Shown: in pieces, positions 37,027 to 46,124 of the stretch
Layout: every line of letters begins with the position of its first letter
How positions within the stretch are numbered: the stretch's first letter is position 1
Assembly (NCBI RefSeq): GCF_003946165.1
Contig: NZ_RHOI01000020.1
Coordinates: 1 to 48,953 of the forward strand
DNA from: Lacticaseibacillus baoqingensis
Lineage (GTDB): Bacteria; Bacillota; Bacilli; Lactobacillales; Lactobacillaceae
Length of the DNA stretch: 48,953 nucleotides
Direction: 5' to 3'
Notes under the pieces: model-generated
Told to the model about the DNA's origin: nothing
Database searches by the model: none
What the model saw: the letters and a program-made list of their open reading frames with translations, nothing else
Made by a program: the position numbers and the translations under genes

Positions 37027-38067
37027 TTAGATCCTTGCGATGATCGCGTCAGTCACATCTTGATTCGTTGCGCTGCCACCCAGATCAGGGGTGGTGATCC
37101 CAGCGGCGATCACAGCGTCACAAGCGGCTTCGATCGCTTGGGCCATGGCGTTGGCTTGGAATGAGTACTGCGCCATCATGGCGACACTTTTGATCATGGC
37201 GATCGGGTTGGCGATGCCTTTGCCGGCAATATCCGGTGCCGAGCCATGGATCGGTTCATAAAGGTTGGGCCCGCTGGCCCCTGCTGACATTGAAGGGATC
37301 GTGCCGATCGAGCCGGTGATCTGCGCCGCTTCATCAGAGAGGATATCCCCAAACAAGTTGGCGGTGATGATCACATCAAACGCTGTCGGCGCGGTCATGA
37401 TCGCCATGGTGGTGGCATCGATGTAGCGGTAGTCGACGCTGACTTTTGGGAAGCGCTTGGCGATGCGCTCAGCCGTCGCCCGCCAAAACTTCGAGGTGGC
37501 CAACACATTGGATTTATCGACGATCGTGACATGTTGCTTGCGCTGCATCGCCAATTGGAAGCCCGTGTTCATGATGCGTTCGACTTCTGCTTGACTGTAA
37601 TACATGGTATCGATCGCATGATCTGCCGCCAGCTCGCGCGGTTTGCCGAAATACGCGCCGGAAGTCAACTCGCGGGCGATCACAAAATCAGTACCGGCAA
37701 CGATCTCTGGCTTGATCGGCGACGCATCGATTTGGGCATCGCTGACTTTAGTCGGGCGGATATTGGCATATAATTGCAAGGCTTGGCGAATCGCCAGCAA
37801 GCCGGCTTCTGGCCGCTTTGGCGCAGCGTCCCATTTGGGCCCGCCGATGGCTGCTAGTAAGATCGCATCGGCGGCTTTGGCGCCATCGATCGTGGCTTGC
37901 GGCAAGGGTTCGCCGCAAGCGTCGATCGCCGCGCCGCCAAATGGATAAGCTGTCGTCTCATAATCGAAATCATATTTGGCGGCGGCGTGTTGCAAGACGG
38001 CCAGCGCACTCGCCATAATTTCAGGACCGATATAATCCCCCGCTAAGACTGCAATGTGGTGTGTCAT
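37027..38067 (-). CDS. leuB: 3-isopropylmalate dehydrogenase
   Basis: NAD-dependent decarboxylating dehydrogenase of leucine synthesis, 346 residues. It shows [17 protein letters not shown], the loop [32 protein letters not shown] and [19 protein letters not shown]. It is the first structural gene after the attenuator at 38089-38134, with GAGAGGAGC in front. No leuA precedes it. The close relatives tartrate or D-malate dehydrogenase are less likely because leuC and leuD follow. Confidence 0.94.
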   Translation of the reverse strand: MTHHIAVLAGDYIGPEIMASALAVLQHAAAKYDFDYETTAYPFGGAAIDACGEPLPQATIDGAKAADAILLAAIGGPKWDAAPKRPEAGLLAIRQALQLYANIRPTKVSDAQIDASPIKPEIVAGTDFVIARELTSGAYFGKPRELAADHAIDTMYYSQAEVERIMNTGFQLAMQRKQHVTIVDKSNVLATSKFWRATAERIAKRFPKVSVDYRYIDATTMAIMTAPTAFDVIITANLFGDILSDEAAQITGSIGTIPSMSAGASGPNLYEPIHGSAPDIAGKGIANPIAMIKSVAMMAQYSFQANAMAQAIEAACDAVIAAGITTPDLGGSATNQDVTDAIIARI

Positions 38068-38088
38068 GTGTTGCTCCTCTCTATTAAC

Positions 38089-38134
38089 AAAAAAATTCGA
38101 CTAGTCCTGGTCAAGTTGACCAAAGCTAGTCGAA
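38089..38134 (-). terminator. Attenuator terminator of the leu operon
   Basis: The minus strand folds TTCGACTAG with CTAGTCGAA (38096-38104/38126-38134) and an inner TGGTCAA/TTGACCA stem, ending in seven Ts. It lies between the leader peptide and leuB. Upstream, GTCGGTG (38163-38169) can pair with CACCGAC (38187-38193), while an overlapping CACCG/CGGTG pairing uses the same bases. This gives alternative folds of the kind attenuators use. Confidence 0.88.
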
Positions 38135-38193
38135 CAGAAGTTGTTGGCTAGCCACCGGTAACGTCGGTGACCAGCATGAAAAGTGGGCACCGA

Positions 38194-38271
38194 CTATTTC
38201 AACACGCGGGTGCTCAACAACAAGGCTACAATAATGGCATTGACATGATCAAAATGATTAGCTTGTTTCAT
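38194..38271 (-). CDS. leuL: leu operon leader peptide
   Basis: A 25-codon ORF with CAGGAGG ahead of its ATG reads MKQANHFDHVNAIIVALLL and then STRVLK. It holds three consecutive leucine codons (TTG TTG TTG) with a fourth near the end, plus Ile-Ile-Val just before. It starts about 40 bases downstream of a strong promoter and is followed by mutually exclusive hairpins and a terminator. This is the layout of translation-coupled attenuation, in which shortage of charged tRNA-Leu stalls the ribosome and allows read-through into leuB. Confidence 0.88.
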   Translation of the reverse strand: MKQANHFDHVNAIIVALLLSTRVLK

Positions 38272-38305
38272 GATCGTAACCTCCTGTGAATTAAGTATGG
38301 TGTAA

Positions 38306-38334
38306 TATTAACGCCTTCTCATTTTGCTGTCAAC
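38306..38334 (-). promoter_or_regulatory. leu operon promoter
   Basis: Minus strand TTGACA (38329-38334), a 17-base spacer and TAATAT (38306-38311). Confidence 0.82.
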
Positions 38335-38347
38335 GGTTTTTCATAAT

Positions 38348-39151
38348 TTATTCAGAAAAGGTCAAGCTCAGCTTGCCTAAGCCATCGACTTCACCGGTCA
38401 AACGATCCCCAGGCTTCAAGAAAATCGCCGGGTCATGGCCGACTCCAGTCCCCACTGGCGTCCCCATAAACAACAAGTCGCCTGGCTGCAGCGCGACGAT
38501 CTGCGATAAGTAATGGATCAACGCTGCGGGATCAAAGATCATTTGCGCCAACGGGGCGTGTTGCATCACCACGTCATTCACCTTGGTGGTGATCGTCAAC
38601 GCCTTGAGGTCAGCGATTTCATCTGGTGTGGTCAGCCATGGGCCGATCGGGGCGAAGTTTTCAAAGGACTTGCCTAAAGAAAACTGGGCCGGATCATTGG
38701 CCATTTGTACATCGCGATCAGATAAGTCTTCGCCGACCATATACCCGGCAATGTGGGCAGGCGCATCGGCAACGGCAATATTGCGCCCTCCTGTACCGAT
38801 CAAAACGACCAGTTCGGTTTCCCAATCTGTGCGCGGGCCATGCATTTGCACGTTGGCCACTGGTCCGGTGATCGCACTGGCAAACTTGGTAAAGATCGAT
38901 GGGGTCTTAGGAATGGCGAAGTGCAGTTCTTGAGAATGGGCCGCAAAATTCATCCCGATGGCAAACAACTGCCCCGGGTGGGTGATCGGCGCTTGCAGCT
39001 CACTGTCTTTAAACGCCTGCTCAACCCCTAATTGCCAAGCATCGCGCCCAGCTTGTTGAGCGGCTAACACATCCTCGAAGTTCGTGATGGCCTGACCAGT
39101 ATGGTCGCCAGTCAAAACCAATGGTTGGTGGTGCAAACGGGCAATTTTCAT
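38348..39151 (-). CDS. Fumarylacetoacetate hydrolase (FAH) family protein
   Basis: A 267-residue FAH-fold enzyme. The metal ligands are visible in TDWETELVVLIG and GEDLSDRDVQ, with GKSFENFAPIGPWL and GDLLFMGTPVGTG closing the active site. Family members split C-C bonds or decarboxylate or tautomerise oxaloacetate-like 2-oxoacids (e.g. acylpyruvases). The exact substrate is not readable here. The ATG overlaps the stop of the upstream phosphoesterase gene and AAAGGAG precedes it, so the two genes are coupled. Confidence 0.9.
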   Translation of the reverse strand: MKIARLHHQPLVLTGDHTGQAITNFEDVLAAQQAGRDAWQLGVEQAFKDSELQAPITHPGQLFAIGMNFAAHSQELHFAIPKTPSIFTKFASAITGPVANVQMHGPRTDWETELVVLIGTGGRNIAVADAPAHIAGYMVGEDLSDRDVQMANDPAQFSLGKSFENFAPIGPWLTTPDEIADLKALTITTKVNDVVMQHAPLAQMIFDPAALIHYLSQIVALQPGDLLFMGTPVGTGVGHDPAIFLKPGDRLTGEVDGLGKLSLTFSE

Positions 39152-39996
39152 CGTGAAGACTCCTTTTTATGATAGTAGCGAGCGACTTGTTCAACATAAT
39201 GGTGCGCGGCATTGACTTGGCGCAGCAAATCGCGATCATGGGTGATGGTATTGCCGCTTTCACGCAAAAACGCATACTGCGAGAAATACGGCAGGTGGCG
39301 GTGTTGGGCGAGCTGGATCTCTTGTTGGCGATCATAATCGACTTTGCAAAAGGCCACCTCGATGCGGCCGGCATCGTCGATCGACAATCGCGCATAATGC
39401 GCCCGCTGATCGGCAAAAAAGCGCGGCCATAAGCTGTACGGCTGCCCCACAGCGCCTGGATTGATCACGAGTTGGCCGCTGCTAGTGGTGCGCATGACTT
39501 GCTGATGGGTGTGCCCATAAACGGCAATATCGACGTTTTTGGGCACTAACTCGTCGAAATTTTGCTGCGGCTGGGCGGGATACAAACTGTAGCCTTCGTC
39601 TTGATCTGGCAAGTTGTGCGTGGCTTGGATCCGCACCCCGTTGACGGTCATCAGCTGCTTCAACGGTGCTTGGGCAATTTTTTCCAGCATCCCTTTGGCG
39701 GCATGGTCGTTGAGATAAGCACTCAAGCGGGCCAGATAGATCGCCCCTGGATCATCAAGATCAAAATCTCCAGCCAGCATGGCCAAAACGGCATCTTCCC
39801 AATTGCCGCGCAGCCACACTTGCGGCTTGACGGCAAGCAGCTGCTGATAAAGCTCTCCGGCCCCTGGCCCTGGCAAAAACAAATCGCCTAAAAACCAGTA
39901 TGCCGTCACATGGTGCGCCAAGGCATCTGCCAATACTGCCGTCAGTGCGCCGACATTACCATGGATATCTGCCAGCAACGCGATTTTTTGTTTCAT
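39148..39996 (-). CDS. Calcineurin-like metallophosphoesterase
   Basis: 282 residues. The dinuclear metal site is complete: LADIHGN, FLGDLFLPG, LRGNWED, an ATHN and YGHTHQQ, then INPGAVGQPY. It belongs to the YfcE/YmdB-like group of small phosphodiesterases. The substrate is unknown. The ATG at 39996 is placed by GAGGTGA; the GTG at 40005 is within that site. It is coupled to the FAH gene downstream. Confidence 0.9.
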   Translation of the reverse strand: MKQKIALLADIHGNVGALTAVLADALAHHVTAYWFLGDLFLPGPGAGELYQQLLAVKPQVWLRGNWEDAVLAMLAGDFDLDDPGAIYLARLSAYLNDHAAKGMLEKIAQAPLKQLMTVNGVRIQATHNLPDQDEGYSLYPAQPQQNFDELVPKNVDIAVYGHTHQQVMRTTSSGQLVINPGAVGQPYSLWPRFFADQRAHYARLSIDDAGRIEVAFCKVDYDRQQEIQLAQHRHLPYFSQYAFLRESGNTITHDRDLLRQVNAAHHYVEQVARYYHKKESSR

Positions 39997-40039
39997 GCGC
40001 TTCACCTCGTGCGTCCATTGTAACCGTCACACTTAAAAT

Positions 40040-40068
40040 TTGCCATCTTCACCCCAGGCGCCTATGCT
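40040..40068 (+). promoter_or_regulatory. Promoter of the esterase gene at 40107
   Basis: TTGCCA (40040-40045), a 17-base spacer and TATGCT (40063-40068). Confidence 0.7.
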
Positions 40069-40106
40069 GGAGGTGGCAGCAGAGATAACTTAAGGAGGCG
40101 GTCTTT

Positions 40107-40898
40107 ATGGCGGCAAAAACGATCCTCAATGTTTATTATGATGACACCCATCAACTCGCTTTAGACCTTTACCCCACTCGCGGACCAGCGCGTGCTGGGG
40201 TGATCGTGATCCATGGCGGCGGCTGGTTTCGCGGCGATAAACGCAAGGAAAGCGATTGGGCCAATCGCCTCAACGCCCGCGGCTTTTATGTGATCGCCCC
40301 AAATTATCGCGAAGGCGCCCAAGGCCACTACCCGGCGCCGTTGGCGGATATGGACAAGTTATGGGACTGGATCCACCGCCGCGACTTGCCATTCAACCGC
40401 CGGGCACTAGCCGTTGTTGGCGCCAGTGCCGGCGGCAACTTAGCCGTGGAAATGGCGTTAAAATATGGGATCCCCGGGGTCAGCTTATCCGGGATCTTAG
40501 ACATCGCCGATTGGCTCGGCCAACACCGCGATGTCATCGCCAAACAAGGTGATACCAGCAACTTCGGTACTGCCGCTTCCAATACGATCAATCAATCCGG
40601 GGCCAACGATGCGTTTTATAAGTGGTTCATCACCAACTATTTACCTGACCCAGCAGATTATGTCGCAGCGACACCAGCCAAGCATGTCACTAGTACCAGT
40701 GGACCCATGTATCTGGCCAATTCACTCAATGAATTCGTCCCCACGAGCGGCGTCGCGGAGTTATCTGGCGCTTTAGGCCAAGCCGGGATCCCGCACAGCA
40801 CCCGGATGCTGGCCGGCAGCCGGCATGGTGAAGGGTACCTTGATGATGTCTTTGCAGATACCACCGGCTTTTTGGAACACACATTAGGGCTAAAGTGA
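40107..40898 (+). CDS. Alpha/beta hydrolase, esterase of the HSL/BD-FAE type
   Basis: 263 residues. The oxyanion motif HGGGWFRGDKR (around residue 35) and the nucleophile elbow GASAGGN (around residue 107) mark the hormone-sensitive-lipase-like esterases. AGSRHGEGYL near the C-terminus supplies the catalytic His. No signal peptide, so it is cytoplasmic. Substrate unknown; short acyl esters or feruloyl/acetyl esters are possible. TAAGGAGG precedes the ATG. Confidence 0.9.
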   Translation: MAAKTILNVYYDDTHQLALDLYPTRGPARAGVIVIHGGGWFRGDKRKESDWANRLNARGFYVIAPNYREGAQGHYPAPLADMDKLWDWIHRRDLPFNRRALAVVGASAGGNLAVEMALKYGIPGVSLSGILDIADWLGQHRDVIAKQGDTSNFGTAASNTINQSGANDAFYKWFITNYLPDPADYVAATPAKHVTSTSGPMYLANSLNEFVPTSGVAELSGALGQAGIPHSTRMLAGSRHGEGYLDDVFADTTGFLEHTLGLK

Positions 40899-40934
40899 AC
40901 ACGGCCTTTGATGGCACCTTTACTGCCCGCCACG

Positions 40935-40980
40935 CAAATAGCGCGAACAATGCCGCCAACCGGCTTGTCCGCGCTATTTG
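40935..40980. terminator. Terminator between the esterase gene and metF
   Basis: CAAATAGCGCG (40935-40945) pairs exactly with CGCGCTATTTG (40970-40980) across a 24-base loop. The plus strand is followed by a short T-rich stretch. It lies between two convergent genes. Confidence 0.65.
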
Positions 40981-40990
40981 TTTGGTTGCG

Positions 40991-41863
40991 TTAGACCCGC
41001 ACTAAACTGCGGGTAGCTTCCACGATCCGCTTGGCAACTGTCGGGTTATCCATCGTATAAATATGGATCCCGTCAACGCCATGGACTAAGAGATCCACGA
41101 TTTGGTCGATCGCATAGGCAATACCTGCATCGCGCATCGCAATCGGATTGTCGGCGTAACGGGCCATCATCGAGACGAATTTATCCGGCAGGCTGACCCC
41201 GCCCATTTTCGCCATACGCTGGATCTGGCGTTGATTCAAGACTGGCATGATCCCGGCTTCGATCGGGACATTGATGCCTGCTTGGCGACAATTTTTCGTA
41301 AAATCATAAAAAACTTGATTGTCGAAAAACAACTGCGAGATCAATTGGGTCGCGCCGGCATCGACTTTCAACTTGAGATGTGCAATGTCATCTGCCGTAT
41401 TTTTTGATTCAGGGTGGCACTCAGGATAGCAAGCGCCGATCACATTGAAATCCCCATACTGACAAATGTGGCGCACCAAGTCATTGGCATGCGGAAAATC
41501 ATTGCTGACGCGGCCATCTTTGGGGATATCGCCGCGCAGCGCCAAAATATTTTCGATCCCATGAGTGGCAAATTGGTCAAGCAACTCATCGACTTGGGCG
41601 CCAGTCAGTTGCGCCGCAGGCAAATGCGCTACGGGTTCGATCCCATATTCGCTTTTGATCAAACTGGCGATTTCTAACGTTCCTGCTTGGCGTTTGGTGC
41701 CGCCAGCGCCAAACGTCACCGATACGAAGTCCGGGTCAAGTTGACTCAACGCATCCATGGTGCCATAGATCCGCGTAAAGTCGATCGAAGGTGATTTGCG
41801 CCTGGGAGGAAACACCTCAAAGGAAATCACCTGATGGGCTTTAAACAGTTGGTTGACTTTCAT
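40991..41863 (-). CDS. metF: 5,10-methylenetetrahydrofolate reductase
   Basis: FAD-dependent TIM-barrel enzyme that makes 5-methyl-tetrahydrofolate, the methyl donor for MetE. The 290 residues show [10 protein letters not shown] with the catalytic Glu, [35 protein letters not shown] and EAGIMPVLN. It overlaps the metE 3' end by 23 bases and shares its T-box control. Confidence 0.96.
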   Translation of the reverse strand: MKVNQLFKAHQVISFEVFPPRRKSPSIDFTRIYGTMDALSQLDPDFVSVTFGAGGTKRQAGTLEIASLIKSEYGIEPVAHLPAAQLTGAQVDELLDQFATHGIENILALRGDIPKDGRVSNDFPHANDLVRHICQYGDFNVIGACYPECHPESKNTADDIAHLKLKVDAGATQLISQLFFDNQVFYDFTKNCRQAGINVPIEAGIMPVLNQRQIQRMAKMGGVSLPDKFVSMMARYADNPIAMRDAGIAYAIDQIVDLLVHGVDGIHIYTMDNPTVAKRIVEATRSLVRV

Positions 41864-44117
41864 GCAATTCCTCCCGCACCTGTTGCACTGCGGTCACCAT
41901 GTTCTTCAAGCTGGCAACCGTTTCCGGCTCTTCACGTGTCTTCAAGCCGCAATCCGGGTTGATCCAGACATTTTGCAACGGGATGCGCGCTAAGATCTTA
42001 TGGATGATCGCGACGATTTCGTCAACGGATGGGACACGTGGTGAATGGATATCGTAAACGCCAGGGCCCACATGCGTTTCAAAATGCGTATCATGCAAGA
42101 CATCCAGCAAGGTCAGATCCGCCCGTGCCGCTTCAAATGAGATCACATCAGCATCCAAGGCATCGATGGCTTTGATGATGTCTTGAAACTCGGAATAGCA
42201 CATATGCGTATGGATCTGCGTCGTTGGCTTGACGGCTGCAGCGGTCAAGCGAAAGGCCGGCACAGCCCAGTCAAGGTATTTGGTATACCAGTCCTTTTTG
42301 CGCAGCGGCAGATTTTCACGCAAAGCCGGCTCGTCGATTTGAATGATCTTGATGCCATTTTTTTCAAGATCCAGCACTTCATCTTGTAATGCCAAGGCGA
42401 TTTGTTCCGTCGACAACTTGGCAGACACATCTGCTCGTGGGAAAGACCAGTTCAAGATCGTCACCGGCCCTGTCAGCATCCCCTTGACCAGCTTATCCGT
42501 TTGGCTTTGCGCATAAACCGTTTCGGCTACGGTGATCGGATGAGTCCGGGCGACATCGCCCCAAATGATCGGCGGCTTCACGCCGCGCGTCCCGTAAGAT
42601 TGGACCCAGCCGTTTTCGGTAAAGCGGAAGCCTTCCAGGTTTTCACCAAAGTATTCGACCATGTCATTGCGTTCGAATTCCCCATGCACTAACACGTCCA
42701 ACCCGAGGTCTGTTTGGATCTTCAACCAGCGGCGCGTTTCAGCATGGTTGAATTCAGTATATTGCGCTTCGGTGATCTCGCCTTTGCGCAACTGAGCGCG
42801 GTTTTTTCGCACCGCTGCAGTTTGAGGGAAAGAGCCGATCGTCGTCGTCGGCAGATCCGGTAAGTGCAGCGCTTCTGCTTGCAATTGCAGCCGCGTTTGC
42901 CGATCAGGCTGGCGGGTATAGTCGGCCGGCTTAAGGGCGGCGATCTTCGCGTTTAACGCCGCATTTTCTTCATACCGCGGGGTGGCAAACAGCGCTTGAT
43001 TAGCTTGATAAGCAGCATGTTTGGTGCCGGTCGTCCGGATCGCGTCTAAATCAGCCAACTCTTGCAGCTTTTCTTCAGCAAAGGCCAAATATTGCAGTTC
43101 ATTGGCGGGGATCTTAGTTTCGTTGCGGGTCGTGTAAGGCACATGCAACAGGCTCGTTGACGTGGACAACACGGCATTATCAGGCAATTTAGCCAATAAG
43201 TCTAAAGTCGCTTGATAATTGGTCCGCCAAATATTTTTCCCGTTGATCACGCCGGCAAACAGCGTCTTATCTGCGGGGAACGGGTGTTTAGCCAAGACGG
43301 CTAAATTCTCTTGGCCTTCGATAAAGTCCAGCCCTAACCCATCAAAATCTAATGCCGTCAAGGTGTCAAAGCTGTCGCGAACATCACCAAAATACGTTTG
43401 CGCTAACACAGACAAGTGGCCTTTAGCTGCCAAGATCGGCGTATACAATTGCTTGAACAGCGCCAAATCGGCATCGGTTTGGTCATAAACCAAGGCCGGT
43501 TCGTCGAGTTGCACCCATTTGGCCCCTAACGCAGCCAGCTTCGCCAAGATCTCGGTGTAAGCTTGGATCAAAGCAGCCACAAAATCAGCCGGTTTGCGGC
43601 CATCCAAGAAGCGGCTCAAGCGCAACAAGGTGTATGGACCGACTAAGGTTGGCCGGGCGTTGATCCCTTGCGCTTGGGCTTCTTGGAACTGGTCAAATAA
43701 TTGCCAATCGCCGACTTTGATCTGCGTATCCGCATCAAATTCCGGCGTCAGGTAATGATAGTTGGTATTGAACCACTTCTTCATCGGCAAGGCTTTAACA
43801 TCTCCGGTGTCGCCTTGATAGCCGCGCGCCAAGGCAAAATATTCTGCCAAGTCATCTAAGTGCAAGTCGCGATACCGCTTTGGCACGATGTTCAATAACT
43901 TGGCAGTATCCAAGGTCGTATCAAAAAAGCTGAAATCGCCAGTCGGGATCTGATCGATCCCTGCTGCTGCGATCGTTTGCCAATTTTTAGCGCGCAGCTG
44001 CCGAGCAGTTTCTTGCAGTTCTTCTGCTGTTAGCAAGTGCTTAAAATATTTCTGAGTCGCAAACTTCAATTCACGATGTTCACCGATACGGGGATACCCA
44101 ATAATTGTTTTTGTCAT
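41841..44117 (-). CDS. metE: Cobalamin-independent methionine synthase
   Basis: Transfers methyl from 5-methyl-tetrahydropteroyl-triglutamate to homocysteine. About 758 residues with two TIM barrels; the N-terminus reads [17 protein letters not shown]. The C-terminal barrel holds the zinc ligands in HTHMCYSEF and NPDCGLKTR and the homocysteine-site [10 protein letters not shown]. The ATG at 44117 follows AAGGAGG. It is the first gene after the T-box. Confidence 0.97.
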   Translation of the reverse strand: MTKTIIGYPRIGEHRELKFATQKYFKHLLTAEELQETARQLRAKNWQTIAAAGIDQIPTGDFSFFDTTLDTAKLLNIVPKRYRDLHLDDLAEYFALARGYQGDTGDVKALPMKKWFNTNYHYLTPEFDADTQIKVGDWQLFDQFQEAQAQGINARPTLVGPYTLLRLSRFLDGRKPADFVAALIQAYTEILAKLAALGAKWVQLDEPALVYDQTDADLALFKQLYTPILAAKGHLSVLAQTYFGDVRDSFDTLTALDFDGLGLDFIEGQENLAVLAKHPFPADKTLFAGVINGKNIWRTNYQATLDLLAKLPDNAVLSTSTSLLHVPYTTRNETKIPANELQYLAFAEEKLQELADLDAIRTTGTKHAAYQANQALFATPRYEENAALNAKIAALKPADYTRQPDRQTRLQLQAEALHLPDLPTTTIGSFPQTAAVRKNRAQLRKGEITEAQYTEFNHAETRRWLKIQTDLGLDVLVHGEFERNDMVEYFGENLEGFRFTENGWVQSYGTRGVKPPIIWGDVARTHPITVAETVYAQSQTDKLVKGMLTGPVTILNWSFPRADVSAKLSTEQIALALQDEVLDLEKNGIKIIQIDEPALRENLPLRKKDWYTKYLDWAVPAFRLTAAAVKPTTQIHTHMCYSEFQDIIKAIDALDADVISFEAARADLTLLDVLHDTHFETHVGPGVYDIHSPRVPSVDEIVAIIHKILARIPLQNVWINPDCGLKTREEPETVASLKNMVTAVQQVREELHESQPTV

Positions 44118-44140
44118 GATAATCTCCTCCTTGATCAAAA

Positions 44141-44395
44141 GAAAAAGCCGTCCTTAACGCGATCGCGTCAAGGACGGCTGAGCCGTGGTACCACCTTGGT
44201 TTGCACCAGGCTTGTGCCTGAGTGCCTCAATAGGTCCAAAAAGACCGTAACGCTGTAATGGGCGTACCCATGTCAGCTTCACCACAGCTCAGCCAACAGC
44301 GCAAACCAAGACCATCTTCACACGTTGCGCCTTGTCGTCTCGCACCAATGACAACTCTCTGAGAAGGAAGCAGATCGTGTTACTCATCTTTTAAT
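44141..44395 (-). promoter_or_regulatory. T-box riboswitch of metE-metF
   Basis: The minus-strand leader has the T-box sequence AAGGTGGTACCACGG (44183-44197), which pairs with the tRNA acceptor end. It is followed by a terminator with a GCCGTCCTT/AAGGACGGC stem and a U-run (44141-44178). Stem I features upstream include AGTAACACGATC and CAGAGAGTTG. A candidate methionine specifier codon ATG lies at 44313-44315 in GAAGATGGTC. Uncharged tRNA-Met should stabilise the antiterminator and allow transcription of metE. T-box class is firm; the specifier is a reasoned choice. Confidence 0.92.
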
Positions 44396-44415
44396 CGCTT
44401 TTTTATATTGGACTC

Positions 44416-44444
44416 ATCATAACGACATTGGCATAACATGTCAA
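44416..44444 (-). promoter_or_regulatory. metE promoter
   Basis: Minus strand TTGACA (44439-44444), a 17-base spacer and TATGAT (44416-44421), upstream of the T-box leader. Confidence 0.88.
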
Positions 44445-44552
44445 CTAAAATTGCATATTTTTATCGGCATATCTTTAAGATTTTCTCGATCGGTGGGCTT
44501 AGCCTGCAGTTTTGGGTATGCTAAAGGTATTGCAAATGTGAAAGGAGTCACG

Positions 44553-45380
44553 ATGCGCCGTTTTTGCTGCTTGGTCTTTTTGCTCGTCATCAGTTGGGTC
44601 ACCGTCCCGCAAACTGCCGTGCACGCCACGACTCAACCCGTCACCGTTTATCTGCATGGCCATAATGGCAATCGTCATTCGATGCTGGCCTTAATGGCCG
44701 CTGCAAAACGGCAAAAACAAGCCACACCAGCGTTAGTGATGACCGTCAGCGCCGCTGGCCAAGTCACCTGTTATGGTCAGCTGACCGCCCATACCCCGCG
44801 GCCGCTGGTGCAAGTGGTGTTTTTGGATCGTCATGAGTTGGATTATCACCGCTTGCGGCGGTGGCTTTACAATGTGCTGGCGACCCTCAACAGCCGCTAC
44901 GGTGTGCGCCAAGTCAACTTGGTCGCTCATTCACTCGGCAACACCGCCGTATTGTTTTACTTATTGCGCTGGGGCAACGACGCCCACCTGCCGCAAGTGG
45001 CCAAGTGGGTCAGCATTGCCGGCAACTTTGATGGGATCGCCGGCATGCATCTGCAACCGCAACACAATCACCTCAATGCCAACGGCCGCCCCCACTTGCT
45101 GGCGCCAGCCTTCCGCCAAGCCATGCTTTGGCGTGATCGCTTCCCAGCAGTCGCCATCTTAAATATCTATGGCAATTTAGCCGATGGGTCGGCTTCTGAT
45201 GGCCGTATCTTAAACGCCTCATCGCGCGCGTTAGGGTTTCTTGTGGCTGGCCGTGCCGCCAGTTATACCGAGCGCCGCTTCAGCGGACCAGCAGCACAAC
45301 ACAGCCGCTTGCGTGAAAATCCGCAAGTGGCCACTGCGGCCAATGACTTTCTTTGGCCAGCCAGTGTTCGTTCAAACTGA
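44553..45380 (+). CDS. Secreted alpha/beta hydrolase (DUF915-type)
   Basis: 275 residues. A short basic N-terminus and hydrophobic stretch form a signal peptide with a likely cleavage after VHA (about residue 26). The mature part starts with a lipase-like VYLHGHNGNRHS and has the nucleophile elbow VAHSLGN and a downstream catalytic-type histidine. This resembles the DUF915 cell-surface hydrolases of lactobacilli. The substrate is unknown. The ATG at 44553 follows GAAAGGAG; a reading from 44451 has no ribosome binding site. Confidence 0.85.
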   Translation: MRRFCCLVFLLVISWVTVPQTAVHATTQPVTVYLHGHNGNRHSMLALMAAAKRQKQATPALVMTVSAAGQVTCYGQLTAHTPRPLVQVVFLDRHELDYHRLRRWLYNVLATLNSRYGVRQVNLVAHSLGNTAVLFYLLRWGNDAHLPQVAKWVSIAGNFDGIAGMHLQPQHNHLNANGRPHLLAPAFRQAMLWRDRFPAVAILNIYGNLADGSASDGRILNASSRALGFLVAGRAASYTERRFSGPAAQHSRLRENPQVATAANDFLWPASVRSN

Positions 45381-45401
45381 TACCGGTATCCACCGGCAGC
45401 T

Positions 45402-45430
45402 AAAAAGGTGCGCATAAACGCACCTTTTTT
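45402..45430. terminator. Bidirectional terminator between the secreted hydrolase gene and pgmB
   Basis: AAAAAGGTGCG (45402-45412) and CGCACCTTTTTT (45419-45430) around a six-base loop, serving two convergent genes. Confidence 0.92.
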
Positions 45431-45451
45431 GGTTTGCCCTGATAACTGTTT

Positions 45452-46114
45452 TTACTGTGCGGTAAACGCTTGTTGCAGCGCGGCAAAATTCAACGCTGCC
45501 GTAGTGGGCACGACCACGTCTGCAGCTGCCAATACGGTTGCATCGCCGATCCCCACGGCAAATTGATGCGCGGCTTTGATCGCCGCGACGCCTGCGCTGG
45601 CATCTTCAAAACTCATCACTTCATCTGCAGCCAAATGCAGCGTCTCAGCCGCCTTGATGAAGATCTCAGGATCAGGCTTGCCGTGCTGCAAACTGTCTGG
45701 ATCCACGATCCCGGCAAAACGGTCCATCAATCCTAATTGCGTCAAGATCGTAGGCGCGTTTTTAGAGGCGCTGGCGATCGCCAATTGTAACCCGGCTGCT
45801 CGCGCCGCATCTAATAACGGCACGATCCCTGGCAAGATATCCGCCGGGGTCATTTGCTTGATCAGCGCTTGATAATGGGTGTTTTTAGACGCGGCCAGCG
45901 CTTGTTTTTGGGCTAAGGTGTAGTGCGTTTGCTGCCGGCCATAAGCTAAGATCAAATCCAGCGAATCCATGCGGGAACGCCCGCGCAAGGCATCGTTTGC
46001 CGCTGGCGGCAAGGTGATACCGATGCTTTTGGCTAAGTCGTTCCATGCTTGTAAGTGATACGCGGCGGAATCGGTCAAAACCCCGTCAAGATCAAAAATC
46101 AAACCTTTTAACAT
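45452..46114 (-). CDS. pgmB: Beta-phosphoglucomutase
   Basis: HAD-family enzyme that converts beta-glucose 1-phosphate to glucose 6-phosphate. 220 residues. FDLDGVLTDSAAYH has the nucleophile D8 and acid/base D10; RGRSRMDSL, ASASKNAP, KPDPEIF and SFEDASAGV follow, as in the Lactococcus enzyme. It is the last gene after the GH13 glucosidase. The usual partner, a GH65 maltose or trehalose phosphorylase that makes beta-glucose 1-phosphate, is not in the window. Confidence 0.93.
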   Translation of the reverse strand: MLKGLIFDLDGVLTDSAAYHLQAWNDLAKSIGITLPPAANDALRGRSRMDSLDLILAYGRQQTHYTLAQKQALAASKNTHYQALIKQMTPADILPGIVPLLDAARAAGLQLAIASASKNAPTILTQLGLMDRFAGIVDPDSLQHGKPDPEIFIKAAETLHLAADEVMSFEDASAGVAAIKAAHQFAVGIGDATVLAAADVVVPTTAALNFAALQQAFTAQ

Positions 46115-46124
46115 ATTGGTCCCC

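Noticed and set aside
40505-40620. Possible frameshift in the esterase gene
   Set aside because: The frame stays open from ATG to stop with all catalytic motifs in order, and overlapping frames have no family features.
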